Assembly: GCA_021205205.1 (NCBI GenBank) | Contig: JAJPXY010000132.1 | Span: 1 to 54,092 of the forward strand | From: Clostridiales bacterium | GTDB taxonomy: Bacteria; Bacillota; Clostridia; Oscillospirales; Oscillospiraceae | Direction: 5' to 3' | Length of the DNA: 54,092 bases | In this document: positions 42,251 to 50,697 of the stretch, piece after piece | Numbering within the stretch: the stretch's first letter is position 1 | Layout of the letters: each line of letters opens with the position of its first letter | Notes under the pieces: model-generated | What the model was told of the DNA's origin: nothing | The model's database searches: none | What the model saw: only the letters and a program-made list of their open reading frames with translations | Program-made: the position numbers and the translations under genes

Positions 42251-44938
42251 TCACTCAAAAAATTGGATGTCGCCGTGCTGGTTGAGGTTGATCTCCCGCT
42301 CCGGACGCTTTTCCAGTTCATCCGCCAGGTAGAGGTAGTACCTTGCGCCGCCGTCTCCCGTGTTGTGGCGCACCAGTTCCAGGAAGATCCGCTTGGCGGC
42401 GGAGAAATCCCGGCTGTAAAGCAGATAAACGCCCTCTGAGAACCGCTTGCCGGTCTGGCTCTTTGTCTGCCGCACCTCATAGGGGTCGCCGTCGTAAATC
42501 TCATAGGTGCGTATCTCATCGCCGCCGTCCACATATTTGCCCATGTAACAGCTGCCGTAGGCGTCCGCCGCCGCCGCCACCGGCTCGGTACACAGGATGT
42601 TGGCGTCCAGCTCTCCGCACAGCGAGATCAGCCGCTTGGCCACCGTGAAGCTGGAGGAAATGGCGGTGGGTTCGATCTGGTTTTCGTCTCCCACCATCCC
42701 CAACATCATGTTGCCCTCATCCAGGGCGATGCGCAGGGTGATTTGAGGCTTTCCGGCCAGCTCCCGCTCCCGGTTCATGTTCAGGATCTTCTGCTGTACC
42801 GCCACGGCTGTGCTGACCGCCTCCGCCGGGCTGCCGTCGAACACCGCATCGTAGCCGTCGTAGGCAAAGTTGAACACCGTGCCGCCCTTCTGCGCTACGA
42901 TGGGGGCGGTACACTCGATGACCTCGTTCAGGTTGTCGAACAGCTCCCGGCCGCTGCGCTCATAGACCGAGGGTGGGAAGGTGAACCAGACCGTCATGGC
43001 CGACATTTTCCGGGAGACGAAGGTCTGCTTATCCACATCGTCCAGCGTCTGCTTCCCCAGCAGAGACAGCACCCGCTCCGGCACGAACCGCATATAGGCG
43101 TGGGAGAGCTGGTTCTGTCTGTCCTGTACCTCCGCCATGGTGTCCGCAAGGCCGTTCAGGGCAATGCTCAGCCCTTCGATCTCGTCCCCGGTGTGCAGGG
43201 AGATCCGAACGTCGGTCTGACCGTTGGTCAGGGCCTCCACACCGTTTGTCACCTTGCGCAGACAGATGGAGATCCAGGCCAGCACCGCCAGCGCCAGCGC
43301 CAGGAGAAGCGCCACGATGCTCCACAGCTGGGTGGCCAGCCTTTGGTACTCCTCCGACGCCCCGTCCAGCAGCTGCCCGCCGCCGACGCTGACCACCAGC
43401 AGCAGTCCGTCCTGATAGTAGTAGCTGCAATAGCGGGTCTGTCCATCCCGCCAAACGGTGTCCACAGCCTGCCCTGTCTGCTTGGCCAGCGCCGCGGCGG
43501 CGCGGTCAAAGTCCGCCGTCAGCATGGCGCTGTTCCCGGCGAGTGTGCCGGCATTGTCCGCCGTCAGCCGCCAGGCGGCGTTATCCTCCGCCTCGTAGAC
43601 GGACACCAGGGTATCCAGATAGACGCCGCTCTCGGCGGCGGCCATGCTGCCAGCCAATGCCTCTGGCAGGGCTTCGTCGTCCATCTCATAGCTTTGCAGC
43701 GTCAGCTCCAACACGCTGCTGGTCATGGTCTGGGCATCCTGCGCTGCCTCCGCCTCGCTGCTGGGCAGCAGGCTCCAGCGCAACAGCGCGGACACGCAGA
43801 GTACGGCCACCGCCACCAGCAGAGCGCCCCAGCGAAGGAGCAACGGGATTTGGTGCCCCTGCCACGCAGAGATCACGTACCACAGCACAAACGCCAGCGC
43901 CAGCACCGCCAGCGCCAGGCCGACCAGGAACAGCACGCAGGGCAGTCTGGACTGGTGCAGCAGGGTGGAAATATCTTCTACGCCGCTGCCTGTATCCAGG
44001 AGCAGGGTGTTCCCCTCCATCAGCAGCACCACCGCCCCGTCCGGGGTCAGCGCAATGCTGGTGCAGTCGTTCAAATCATAGTCGTTCTTCTCCAGGGATG
44101 CGACAAAACTTAGCTCGTCCAGAGCGTTGACATCCCCATAGTACACCGTCAGTCCGGCGGAATCCAGGGCGTAAATCTCTGTGCCGGACTGCCGAAATGC
44201 AGAGAAGCACTGCCCCTCCCCGGCATAGGCGTTGTCCTCGTCTGCCACAGAGACGGTGGCTCCGCTGCTCAACAGCAGACGCCCGTCGGAGAGCGCCAGG
44301 GCGGCCTGAACCGTCTGTCCCTGCTCACTCGTCCCCTCCAGCAGCCCGGTGTCGCCGTTGACGCTATAGACTACTGCGCTCTCCTCTGTCACCAGGACGA
44401 AGGACACGACGCCGTCGGTCCTAGAGAAGCCCGTCACCCGGGCGCTGTTCATCTGCTCGGGAACCGTTTCCCCCTGGCAGTCCTGCCGGAGCAATAGCTC
44501 CGCCGCTTTGCCCTGGTCGGAGATGCGGTAGAGCTGTAGATCCACCGCGTTTCCCGCCTCGTCCAGCTTGTACACTGCCAGATAGAACACGCTGTCGCTG
44601 TCCGGGTACAGTGCCGCCGTCCGGCAGTTTTCCGGCAGAAGGCCGTCTGCCAGCCGATAGCGGCTCTGGCGGGCGCCGCTTTGGTCGCCGCAAACGAGGT
44701 AGTAGCCGTCCTCGTCCCGCCCCAACACATAGATGTCGCCGCTGTCGCTGACCTCCGCCAGAACGCAGCTGTCGGACGCGCTGCCGGATTGCAGGACGCT
44801 GACGCAGTCCTCCACCCGGTCATAAAACACCATCAGGGCGGCTCCCGCCAAAAGTGCAGCCAATATCAAATAGGTTAAAACCCTTCTTGCGCCTCTCACT
44901 GAACCTGTCACCTCGTTTTCGCCGTCTTCACCTTCCAT
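42251..44938 (-). CDS. Membrane protein with degenerate class III cyclase-homology domain
   Basis: This protein (about 895 residues) has TM1 near its start, a long beta-rich extracytoplasmic part, a cluster of three hydrophobic helices in the middle (VLFLVGLALAVLALAFVLWYV and neighbours), another sensor-like part, a further TM, HAMP, a cyclase homology domain and a C-terminal TPR-like element (FSEGVYLLYSRDFSAAKRIF). The usual first metal aspartate is lost (AMTVWFTF where FADIRGF is typical) and the second region reads FAYDGYDAVF. Cyclase activity is doubtful. The start is uncertain: ATG 44938, GTG 44911 (overlapping the upstream stop) or GTG 44968. Confidence 0.78.
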   Translation of the reverse strand: MEGEDGENEVTGSVRGARRVLTYLILAALLAGAALMVFYDRVEDCVSVLQSGSASDSCVLAEVSDSGDIYVLGRDEDGYYLVCGDQSGARQSRYRLADGLLPENCRTAALYPDSDSVFYLAVYKLDEAGNAVDLQLYRISDQGKAAELLLRQDCQGETVPEQMNSARVTGFSRTDGVVSFVLVTEESAVVYSVNGDTGLLEGTSEQGQTVQAALALSDGRLLLSSGATVSVADEDNAYAGEGQCFSAFRQSGTEIYALDSAGLTVYYGDVNALDELSFVASLEKNDYDLNDCTSIALTPDGAVVLLMEGNTLLLDTGSGVEDISTLLHQSRLPCVLFLVGLALAVLALAFVLWYVISAWQGHQIPLLLRWGALLVAVAVLCVSALLRWSLLPSSEAEAAQDAQTMTSSVLELTLQSYEMDDEALPEALAGSMAAAESGVYLDTLVSVYEAEDNAAWRLTADNAGTLAGNSAMLTADFDRAAAALAKQTGQAVDTVWRDGQTRYCSYYYQDGLLLVVSVGGGQLLDGASEEYQRLATQLWSIVALLLALALAVLAWISICLRKVTNGVEALTNGQTDVRISLHTGDEIEGLSIALNGLADTMAEVQDRQNQLSHAYMRFVPERVLSLLGKQTLDDVDKQTFVSRKMSAMTVWFTFPPSVYERSGRELFDNLNEVIECTAPIVAQKGGTVFNFAYDGYDAVFDGSPAEAVSTAVAVQQKILNMNRERELAGKPQITLRIALDEGNMMLGMVGDENQIEPTAISSSFTVAKRLISLCGELDANILCTEPVAAAADAYGSCYMGKYVDGGDEIRTYEIYDGDPYEVRQTKSQTGKRFSEGVYLLYSRDFSAAKRIFLELVRHNTGDGGARYYLYLADELEKRPEREINLNQHGDIQFFE

Positions 44939-45636
44939 TTGATGGTTTTCCACAGCAACGCGAGCCACCGCCTGAAGGCATTCTTTTTGTCCAGCGCCTC
45001 ATATGCCTGGCGGATGCTGTCCTTCGTCTCCCGCCACAGGGCATAGACCTGGGTGATGCTTTTGTATGCGCCGCTGTCCAGCTGCGCCAAAAACTCCAGC
45101 TCCTCCACCGGCGAGGCGAACCGCGCCAACAGGATCTTTTTCACCTGGTCGATGGCCAGATAGGCCAGCTCCCGGCTGTTCATCCCCTCCATGGGGGTGA
45201 TGTGCCAGCTGGTCATGACCCGGCCCTCCAAATCGATCAGCAAATTATCCGACAGCATGGCCGCGCAGCTGACCTCCGGCGGCAGCAGAGACAGGCTGAG
45301 CGCCTTGTGCAGCACCAGCTCGGCAAAGGCCATCCGGGTCTCCCAGCTGTGTTCCGCGCCCCGGTAGAACACCTGGTCGATGGGTGTTCCGCTGCGGTAA
45401 GCAAAGACCACCACCAGGCTGTCTCCCTGAAGGAACATCCCCTGGAAGTCCTCGCAGTCGTCCATCTGGTCAAAGCAATTCAGATACACCGGCAGAAGGG
45501 AGCCTTCGTAGACGTTCAAAAAGCACATCTGTTTCTCCCTGTCCTGGATGTCCACTGCCTCCAGAAACGCATAATCCTCCCCGGCCTCCTGGACGCGGAT
45601 CACCTTATATCGTTCCCGAACCAGCAAATTCTCCAT
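44908..45636 (-). CDS. Protein-kinase-like protein of the eCIS cluster
   Basis: This 242-residue protein has a pattern like a small protein kinase: an N-lobe with RYKVIRVQEAGEDYAFLEA, a helix, then a catalytic-loop-like SDNLLIDLEGRVMTSWH (about 133-149) and a basic C-terminus. No glycine loop or HRD motif is present, so it would be a pseudokinase if the fold is right. I am not certain of the family. Its 3' end overlaps the possible starts of the cyclase-homology gene. Start ATG follows GAGGGGGAG. Confidence 0.6.
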   Translation of the reverse strand: MENLLVRERYKVIRVQEAGEDYAFLEAVDIQDREKQMCFLNVYEGSLLPVYLNCFDQMDDCEDFQGMFLQGDSLVVVFAYRSGTPIDQVFYRGAEHSWETRMAFAELVLHKALSLSLLPPEVSCAAMLSDNLLIDLEGRVMTSWHITPMEGMNSRELAYLAIDQVKKILLARFASPVEELEFLAQLDSGAYKSITQVYALWRETKDSIRQAYEALDKKNAFRRWLALLWKTIKWKVKTAKTR

Positions 45637-45689
45637 GGCTGCTCCCCCTCTGCCTGCTGTTTACGGTTCCATCACCGCAGCGCTTTGCA

Positions 45690-47465
45690 TCACTCCACGA
45701 TGACGAATGCGCTGGCCGTCACCGTCTCGTCTGCGTTGGCCACCGCCACGATCTCATAGGTCCCGGCCAGCTCCGGCGCCTGATAGATGCCGTTGCGGTC
45801 GATGGCGCCGCCGTTTTCCTCCCGGATGGACCAGGACACAGTCTTATCCTCGTTGCCGATGACCTCGGCCTGGAACCGCTGGGTCCCCCGCCGCTCAAGC
45901 CGGGAGAACTCCGGCGTCACCGTCAGGCTGACCTGCCGCTGGGACAGGATGCGGCTGGTGTCCCGCTCCGGTTTCTGGGCAAAGTAGTGAACCCGAATGC
46001 GGTTGCCGTCCACGGTGTCGTGGAGCCAAAGCCCCACCCGCATGGTGCCCCGTCCGGGGTAGACCACTGCCGCCGCCTCCACCCAGGGCGGCGCGATGCC
46101 GCTGTTTTTGGCCTTGAATACCTCTCTGTTGCCGTACAGCAGCGCCTGCTCCCGGTTCTCGGCCAAAAACTCCACGCTGAGCCGGATGTCCACCGCTCCC
46201 GGCCCCAGGCCGTGGGCGATCTCCTCGGAATACACCCGGCTGTTGACCCGGATGCCGCCGGGCATTGTCAAGTCCACCGTGCCGTGGGCGATGGTGTAAT
46301 CGTATTGCTCTGGGGAGGGGATGCCGAAGTCAAAGTGCAGGCTCTGGTCCCCCGACTGATAGACCGCCCGCACGTCGGGCTTCTGCCAGTATTCCAGGCT
46401 CCGTACCGACGTGGTCACTGTCATCTCCCCGCCGCTTTGGCCAGGCGCAGCGGTATCCCGCTGGGTGGTCTGGTGGAAGGGCAGGTTGGTCACGCCGCCG
46501 AGGAACACGCCGCCTGCGGAGTTCAGCAGCGTCAGCTTGGCCAGATAGATGGGGATGTCCCGGCCCATCAGGTGATGTTCCAGATTGTCCAGGCTCCGGC
46601 GGCGCGCCTCCACCCCCTCCTGGTTCCGGCACAGATAGACGGAGGTGTCCACCGTCAGGTAGTTCTTGTATTTGTGGTTGCCCAGCTCCAGATTCAGCTC
46701 CGCGCCGGTGGGAAACAGCTGGCTGGTCACATCGCTGAGCGCCCGGCATTTCAGCCGGAAGTCGACGGTGTAAACCTGCCGCTGTTCCTCTCGGCTCTCG
46801 TGGTAGGACAGAAGCACCCGTCCGTTGTCGCTGTCCACAAAGGCGCTCTCGCCCTCCAGGGTGAAGATGACCGGAGGCGTATTCGCGTTCTTCACCACCA
46901 GGATCTGCACCTGGAACTCTCCCCCCGCGCACACGGCGGAGGGCACGGAAAGCGCCAGGGTCAGATCGTCGCTGCTGTACAGCACAGAGACGTTCTCCCG
47001 CCCGGCCGCCTCCAGCAACCCCTGGTACTCCGGCGCCTCCGTGGTCAGGAACAGGCGGTAGCCCTCCCGGGTCATGTTGAACTGACGGCTCTCTCCCGCC
47101 TCGTTGCCCACGGCGTTGACCGGCTCGATGGCCGTCTCGTCATAGGCGACGCAGAGGTAGGCGTTCTCCTTGCCCAGCAGGGTCTCCTGGCCCTCCAGCA
47201 TTTGCAGCTTTCGGAAAATCGTCTCCGGGAGGACGATCTCCCGCCCCTGGTAATCCAGCGCGAAGCCGCTTTCGATCATCAGCGTGGAATCGTCGCTGGC
47301 CGACACGCCGAAGCCGCAGACCACTCCCGCGCCCTGTAGGACGCGGTTCAGCAACTCCCGCTTGCTGCAATTATAGCGCTGCTCCACTTCGAAGTCCCGG
47401 ACGGTCAGCAGCTTTCCGTAAAAATAGCGGTTGCGCTCTATGGGGAAGAAATGGTCATAATTCAT
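45690..47465 (-). CDS. Conserved eCIS protein with C-terminal Ig-like domain
   Basis: This 591-residue protein starts FFPIERNRYFYGKLLTVRDF and continues with NRVLQGAGVVCGFGV, a conserved block I associate with contractile-injection loci of Gram-positive bacteria and Archaea. The middle is beta-rich. The last 80 residues (VSLTVTPEFSRLERRGTQRF, then VSWSIREENGGAIDRNGIY) form a bacterial Ig-like (BIG2) domain. It may decorate the baseplate or form part of a fibre; the Ig-like domain would suit surface binding. The start at 47465 follows GGAGGAG and overlaps the tail-protein gene by 11 bp. Confidence 0.78.
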   Translation of the reverse strand: MNYDHFFPIERNRYFYGKLLTVRDFEVEQRYNCSKRELLNRVLQGAGVVCGFGVSASDDSTLMIESGFALDYQGREIVLPETIFRKLQMLEGQETLLGKENAYLCVAYDETAIEPVNAVGNEAGESRQFNMTREGYRLFLTTEAPEYQGLLEAAGRENVSVLYSSDDLTLALSVPSAVCAGGEFQVQILVVKNANTPPVIFTLEGESAFVDSDNGRVLLSYHESREEQRQVYTVDFRLKCRALSDVTSQLFPTGAELNLELGNHKYKNYLTVDTSVYLCRNQEGVEARRRSLDNLEHHLMGRDIPIYLAKLTLLNSAGGVFLGGVTNLPFHQTTQRDTAAPGQSGGEMTVTTSVRSLEYWQKPDVRAVYQSGDQSLHFDFGIPSPEQYDYTIAHGTVDLTMPGGIRVNSRVYSEEIAHGLGPGAVDIRLSVEFLAENREQALLYGNREVFKAKNSGIAPPWVEAAAVVYPGRGTMRVGLWLHDTVDGNRIRVHYFAQKPERDTSRILSQRQVSLTVTPEFSRLERRGTQRFQAEVIGNEDKTVSWSIREENGGAIDRNGIYQAPELAGTYEIVAVANADETVTASAFVIVE

Positions 47466-48558
47466 GCGTAGCTCCTCCGATCGTGGTATCATAATGGATC
47501 GTGGTACTTTCATCTATCGTTGCCGGCACATAGCCCCCCACCCGGGAATTGATGCCCAGATAGGTGTGCCAGTCCAACTGGATACACTGCTTCAGCAGGA
47601 CCAGCTCCATAGAGGTGCCCGCCGGGATCAGCCGCGCCATCCGGCGGCGGAACAGCTCTCCCGCCTCCCGGCTGGGGAACACGCCGTCCTCCAGCAGGAT
47701 GAAGAACCGGTTCGGGTCCTCTCCATACAGCCGCCGGTAAAGCTCCGGGTTGCGGCAGTCCAGCCGGTTGGGGGAGACGTCGAACTGCTCGATCAGGTAG
47801 GGTGTTTTCCCGGTGAGCCTCTGAACCGAGCGTTTGATGCCCTCGGTGGTGTACTGGCTCTCGTAGTCCGGCAGGGCGGTGGCGATCCGCTCCTGCAAGA
47901 CCGACTCCTCCCCCTCGGCGCACACCCAGGAGGCCAGATAGGCCAGCATCTCTCCGTCGGTATTTTCGTAGTCCATCCGCTGGGGCAGCTGCTCGATGGC
48001 TGTCTCCATATCCAGGAACATACTGTTGAAAATAGAGAGGAACCGGCGGGTGAAATCGTCCTCCTGATAGATGGCGGGGAGGTAATCGACCATGTGGTCG
48101 CCGCCCATCCAGACCGTCACCTTCCGGATCACCGGCGGGACAGCCCCTGTGGCGGCCAGCTCAAAGGCCAGCCAGAGATACCGTCCGGTCCCCTGAAGGT
48201 AGAAGTCGCCGCTCTCCGCCGCGGGCGCGCCGTACAGCGCCTGGAGCGCCGCCGTGTCCTCGTCCCGTCCGGCGCGCAGGACCTCATCCAGGTCTGTCCA
48301 GCCGTTCCAACTCCGGTGGTCAGAGGTATACCCATAGACCCGCAGGGCGGTGTCCGGCGGAAGCTGGGCGTCCACCACCACTCTGCCCCAGCGGAAGCCT
48401 GCCTCGCCGCTGTCGATGCCGGGCAGACAATACCTTCCCGAGGCGGAGTGGGCGTAGTCCAGACGCAGACCGTCCTCCCACAGCTCGACGCAGTCAAATC
48501 TGCCGCCCAGCCACTGCTCGCGGCAACACAAAACCAGGCGTTTTTGCATCGGATTCAT
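47455..48558 (-). CDS. Phage tail P2-I-like baseplate protein
   Basis: This 367-residue protein contains a tail-protein-I motif (DYLPAIYQEDDFTRRFLSIFNSM...AIEQLP, about 158-192, then LAYLASWV). A C-terminal part follows (RLIPAGTSMELVLL) typical of the domain that links the baseplate to tail fibres. The N-terminal 150 residues are a beta-rich extension. In eCIS clusters such a gene follows the two large baseplate genes, as it does here. Start ATG 48558 follows GGAGGAC. Confidence 0.8.
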   Translation of the reverse strand: MNPMQKRLVLCCREQWLGGRFDCVELWEDGLRLDYAHSASGRYCLPGIDSGEAGFRWGRVVVDAQLPPDTALRVYGYTSDHRSWNGWTDLDEVLRAGRDEDTAALQALYGAPAAESGDFYLQGTGRYLWLAFELAATGAVPPVIRKVTVWMGGDHMVDYLPAIYQEDDFTRRFLSIFNSMFLDMETAIEQLPQRMDYENTDGEMLAYLASWVCAEGEESVLQERIATALPDYESQYTTEGIKRSVQRLTGKTPYLIEQFDVSPNRLDCRNPELYRRLYGEDPNRFFILLEDGVFPSREAGELFRRRMARLIPAGTSMELVLLKQCIQLDWHTYLGINSRVGGYVPATIDESTTIHYDTTIGGATHEL

Positions 48559-48603
48559 CGGCTTCCGTCCTCCTGTCCCTGTTTTTGATAGATTCCGTCC
48601 CGT

Positions 48604-50673
48604 TCAGCGGTCTGAAAACTCCTCCGGTATCTGCTCCAGCCGCAGCTCCCGCAGGGCCGGGATGGCCCGCCGGGGCAGACGGATGTCGCCGCCGGACTGC
48701 CGGTAGCAGCCTGGCCCCGGCGCTCGGATGTCCGCCTTCCGTACCTGTAGCACGCCCGGCAGCTCCAACAGCCGGGTCTCCACCTCGCCGGGGCGGATCA
48801 CCCCGCCAATGCCCACGCCGTCCACGGAGAGGTACCGCTCCAGCAGGGCGCGGATCTTATCCTGCGTCACCCCGTCCCGCGTCTTGAGGGAGAGGGAGAC
48901 GTAAACATCCTCATAGGTCGGCGGCGCAACCCGCACCTTGGTGCAGACGGGGCGGCGCTGCTCCAGTCGGCGCTGCACCTCCGCCACGAACCGCTCGTCC
49001 GGCACAGGCCGGGCCTGTCCCGAGGCGGGCACCACCACCACCGTCACTGTCGGTGTGCGGCTGATGCCGGTGGGTTCCGTGGGGTCGTAGCCTGGCAGCG
49101 CCTTGGCCGCAGCCACCCGCAGGCCGGGGGTGGTTTTTGCCAGGTGCTCGTAATCCGCCGCACAGGCGCACTTTTCCGTGTCCCCAAGGCTGCGGAGGAA
49201 TCGCGCCGCCGCTTCGGACACGCTCTCCCGGTCCGCGCCGCCTGCGGCGGCGCTGTTTTCGGCGGGGCTGCCGTCCTCTGTGAACCGCATCTCCGCCTGG
49301 GCGGGGATGTTGCCCCCCGCGCAGAGGGAGAGGGTCATATCCGTCACCAAAATCGCGCCGCGTCCCCGCCGCACCACTGCGCCATGCTCTCCGTCACCGA
49401 AGGTGATGGTCTCCCGAAGCGGGTCGTAGACAAAGGCGTGGTCCCGCGGCCCGCAGGTCAGCAAATCGTCCACACAGCGCCACGGCAACAGCCGCACCTC
49501 GCCGTCCAAATCCAGCGTTTCGCACCACAGGGTGAAGCCCTCGGTCAGTACGCTTCCGCCGCCCAGGTTCAGATACAGGCTCTCGTTGGGCAGCCCGGAG
49601 GCGTCGAACAGCAGGTCGTCCTGGTGCTTGGCGTCCAGGCACACCACGGTGACGTTGTCGCCGCCGTCCTGCGCCGCCGTTTTGGTGTTCATCGTCACCG
49701 ACAGCCCATCGGCGCTCCGCGTCGGCGTATAGTCCGCCGTCTGCACCCAGCCGCCCTCTGTGCGGAGGAACACGGCCAGCACGCTGCTTCGCGCCATGGC
49801 GTCCTTGATCCTGCCCTGCCAACAGTCCTCCGGCGGAGCCGCAAAGGAGTGGCTTTTGGCTCTTGTCTCCTGCTGCACGGCGCTCCACCGGGCGGCGGAC
49901 AGCCCGGACAGCCGTACCGTCTCCTCACAGCCCGGGTCGGTCTGCTGCACCTGTATCCAGCGCAGCCCCGCCTCATCGGCGGGCCACTCCTCCGGCACGG
50001 CAAAGGTGACGCAGCCGCTCTGGCTCAGGCTGTGCGTCTCATCCCGGAGCGGCTCCGCCTGACCATACCCCTCCAGGCTCCACCGGAGGGTGCGGGGCTG
50101 CTGCTCCGGCCGGGCAAAGGGCGTTCTGGGGACGCCGGGCGGCTCCTCCACCTGGAACCACAGCCGCTGCTCCGGCTGCGCCGCAGTGTCAACGGCGATG
50201 CGGAGGGTGGAATCCCCCCGTCCGCCAAAGGCAAAGGGCTGGAAGGTCAGGTTCCCGGTGCGCACCATATCGTCCCACAGCTCCACACCGGCCACCTGCA
50301 CCCGCCCGATGTGAGGCCGTTTGCCGGGGACCTCCTCCAGCAGCTCGAAGGGGATCCCCTCCGGCGTTTCCAGCCGGGTCAGCGGCAGATAGGACGCCCC
50401 CTCATCCGGCAGGGTCAGGGTACAGCGGGCGGGGGACGCCGGACGGCGGCGCACCCCGGCGATTTTCAGCAGCTTTTCCTTCAGCGCCGGAGTGACCTGA
50501 TTCATCTGGTACTGCTGCATTTCCTTGTACCAGGCCATCAGCTCCAGCACGGTCACGCCCGGGTCATGGGAGTTATGGTCTGTCCAGTCCGGACAAAGCC
50601 AGGGAATACGGCCGACGGCTGCATCCACGATGGACTGATAGGTCTGGTCGTCCAGGTTTCGTTTCTGAATCAT
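48604..50673 (-). CDS. Putative baseplate assembly protein (Afp12-like)
   Basis: This 689-residue protein begins with LDDQTYQSIVDAAVGRIPWLCPDWTDHNSHDPGVTVLEL, the opening of the 'putative baseplate assembly protein' family. It also has YDPLRETITFGDGEHGAVV and the gpJ-like C-terminal domain GLRVAAAKALPGYDP...TVVVVPASG. It forms a baseplate wedge together with the next gene. The ATG at 50673 is preceded by AAAGGGG; a GTG at 50685 falls inside that site. Confidence 0.85.
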   Translation of the reverse strand: MIQKRNLDDQTYQSIVDAAVGRIPWLCPDWTDHNSHDPGVTVLELMAWYKEMQQYQMNQVTPALKEKLLKIAGVRRRPASPARCTLTLPDEGASYLPLTRLETPEGIPFELLEEVPGKRPHIGRVQVAGVELWDDMVRTGNLTFQPFAFGGRGDSTLRIAVDTAAQPEQRLWFQVEEPPGVPRTPFARPEQQPRTLRWSLEGYGQAEPLRDETHSLSQSGCVTFAVPEEWPADEAGLRWIQVQQTDPGCEETVRLSGLSAARWSAVQQETRAKSHSFAAPPEDCWQGRIKDAMARSSVLAVFLRTEGGWVQTADYTPTRSADGLSVTMNTKTAAQDGGDNVTVVCLDAKHQDDLLFDASGLPNESLYLNLGGGSVLTEGFTLWCETLDLDGEVRLLPWRCVDDLLTCGPRDHAFVYDPLRETITFGDGEHGAVVRRGRGAILVTDMTLSLCAGGNIPAQAEMRFTEDGSPAENSAAAGGADRESVSEAAARFLRSLGDTEKCACAADYEHLAKTTPGLRVAAAKALPGYDPTEPTGISRTPTVTVVVVPASGQARPVPDERFVAEVQRRLEQRRPVCTKVRVAPPTYEDVYVSLSLKTRDGVTQDKIRALLERYLSVDGVGIGGVIRPGEVETRLLELPGVLQVRKADIRAPGPGCYRQSGGDIRLPRRAIPALRELRLEQIPEEFSDR

Positions 50674-50697
50674 ATCGGCTGTCACCCCTTTGCGTAT

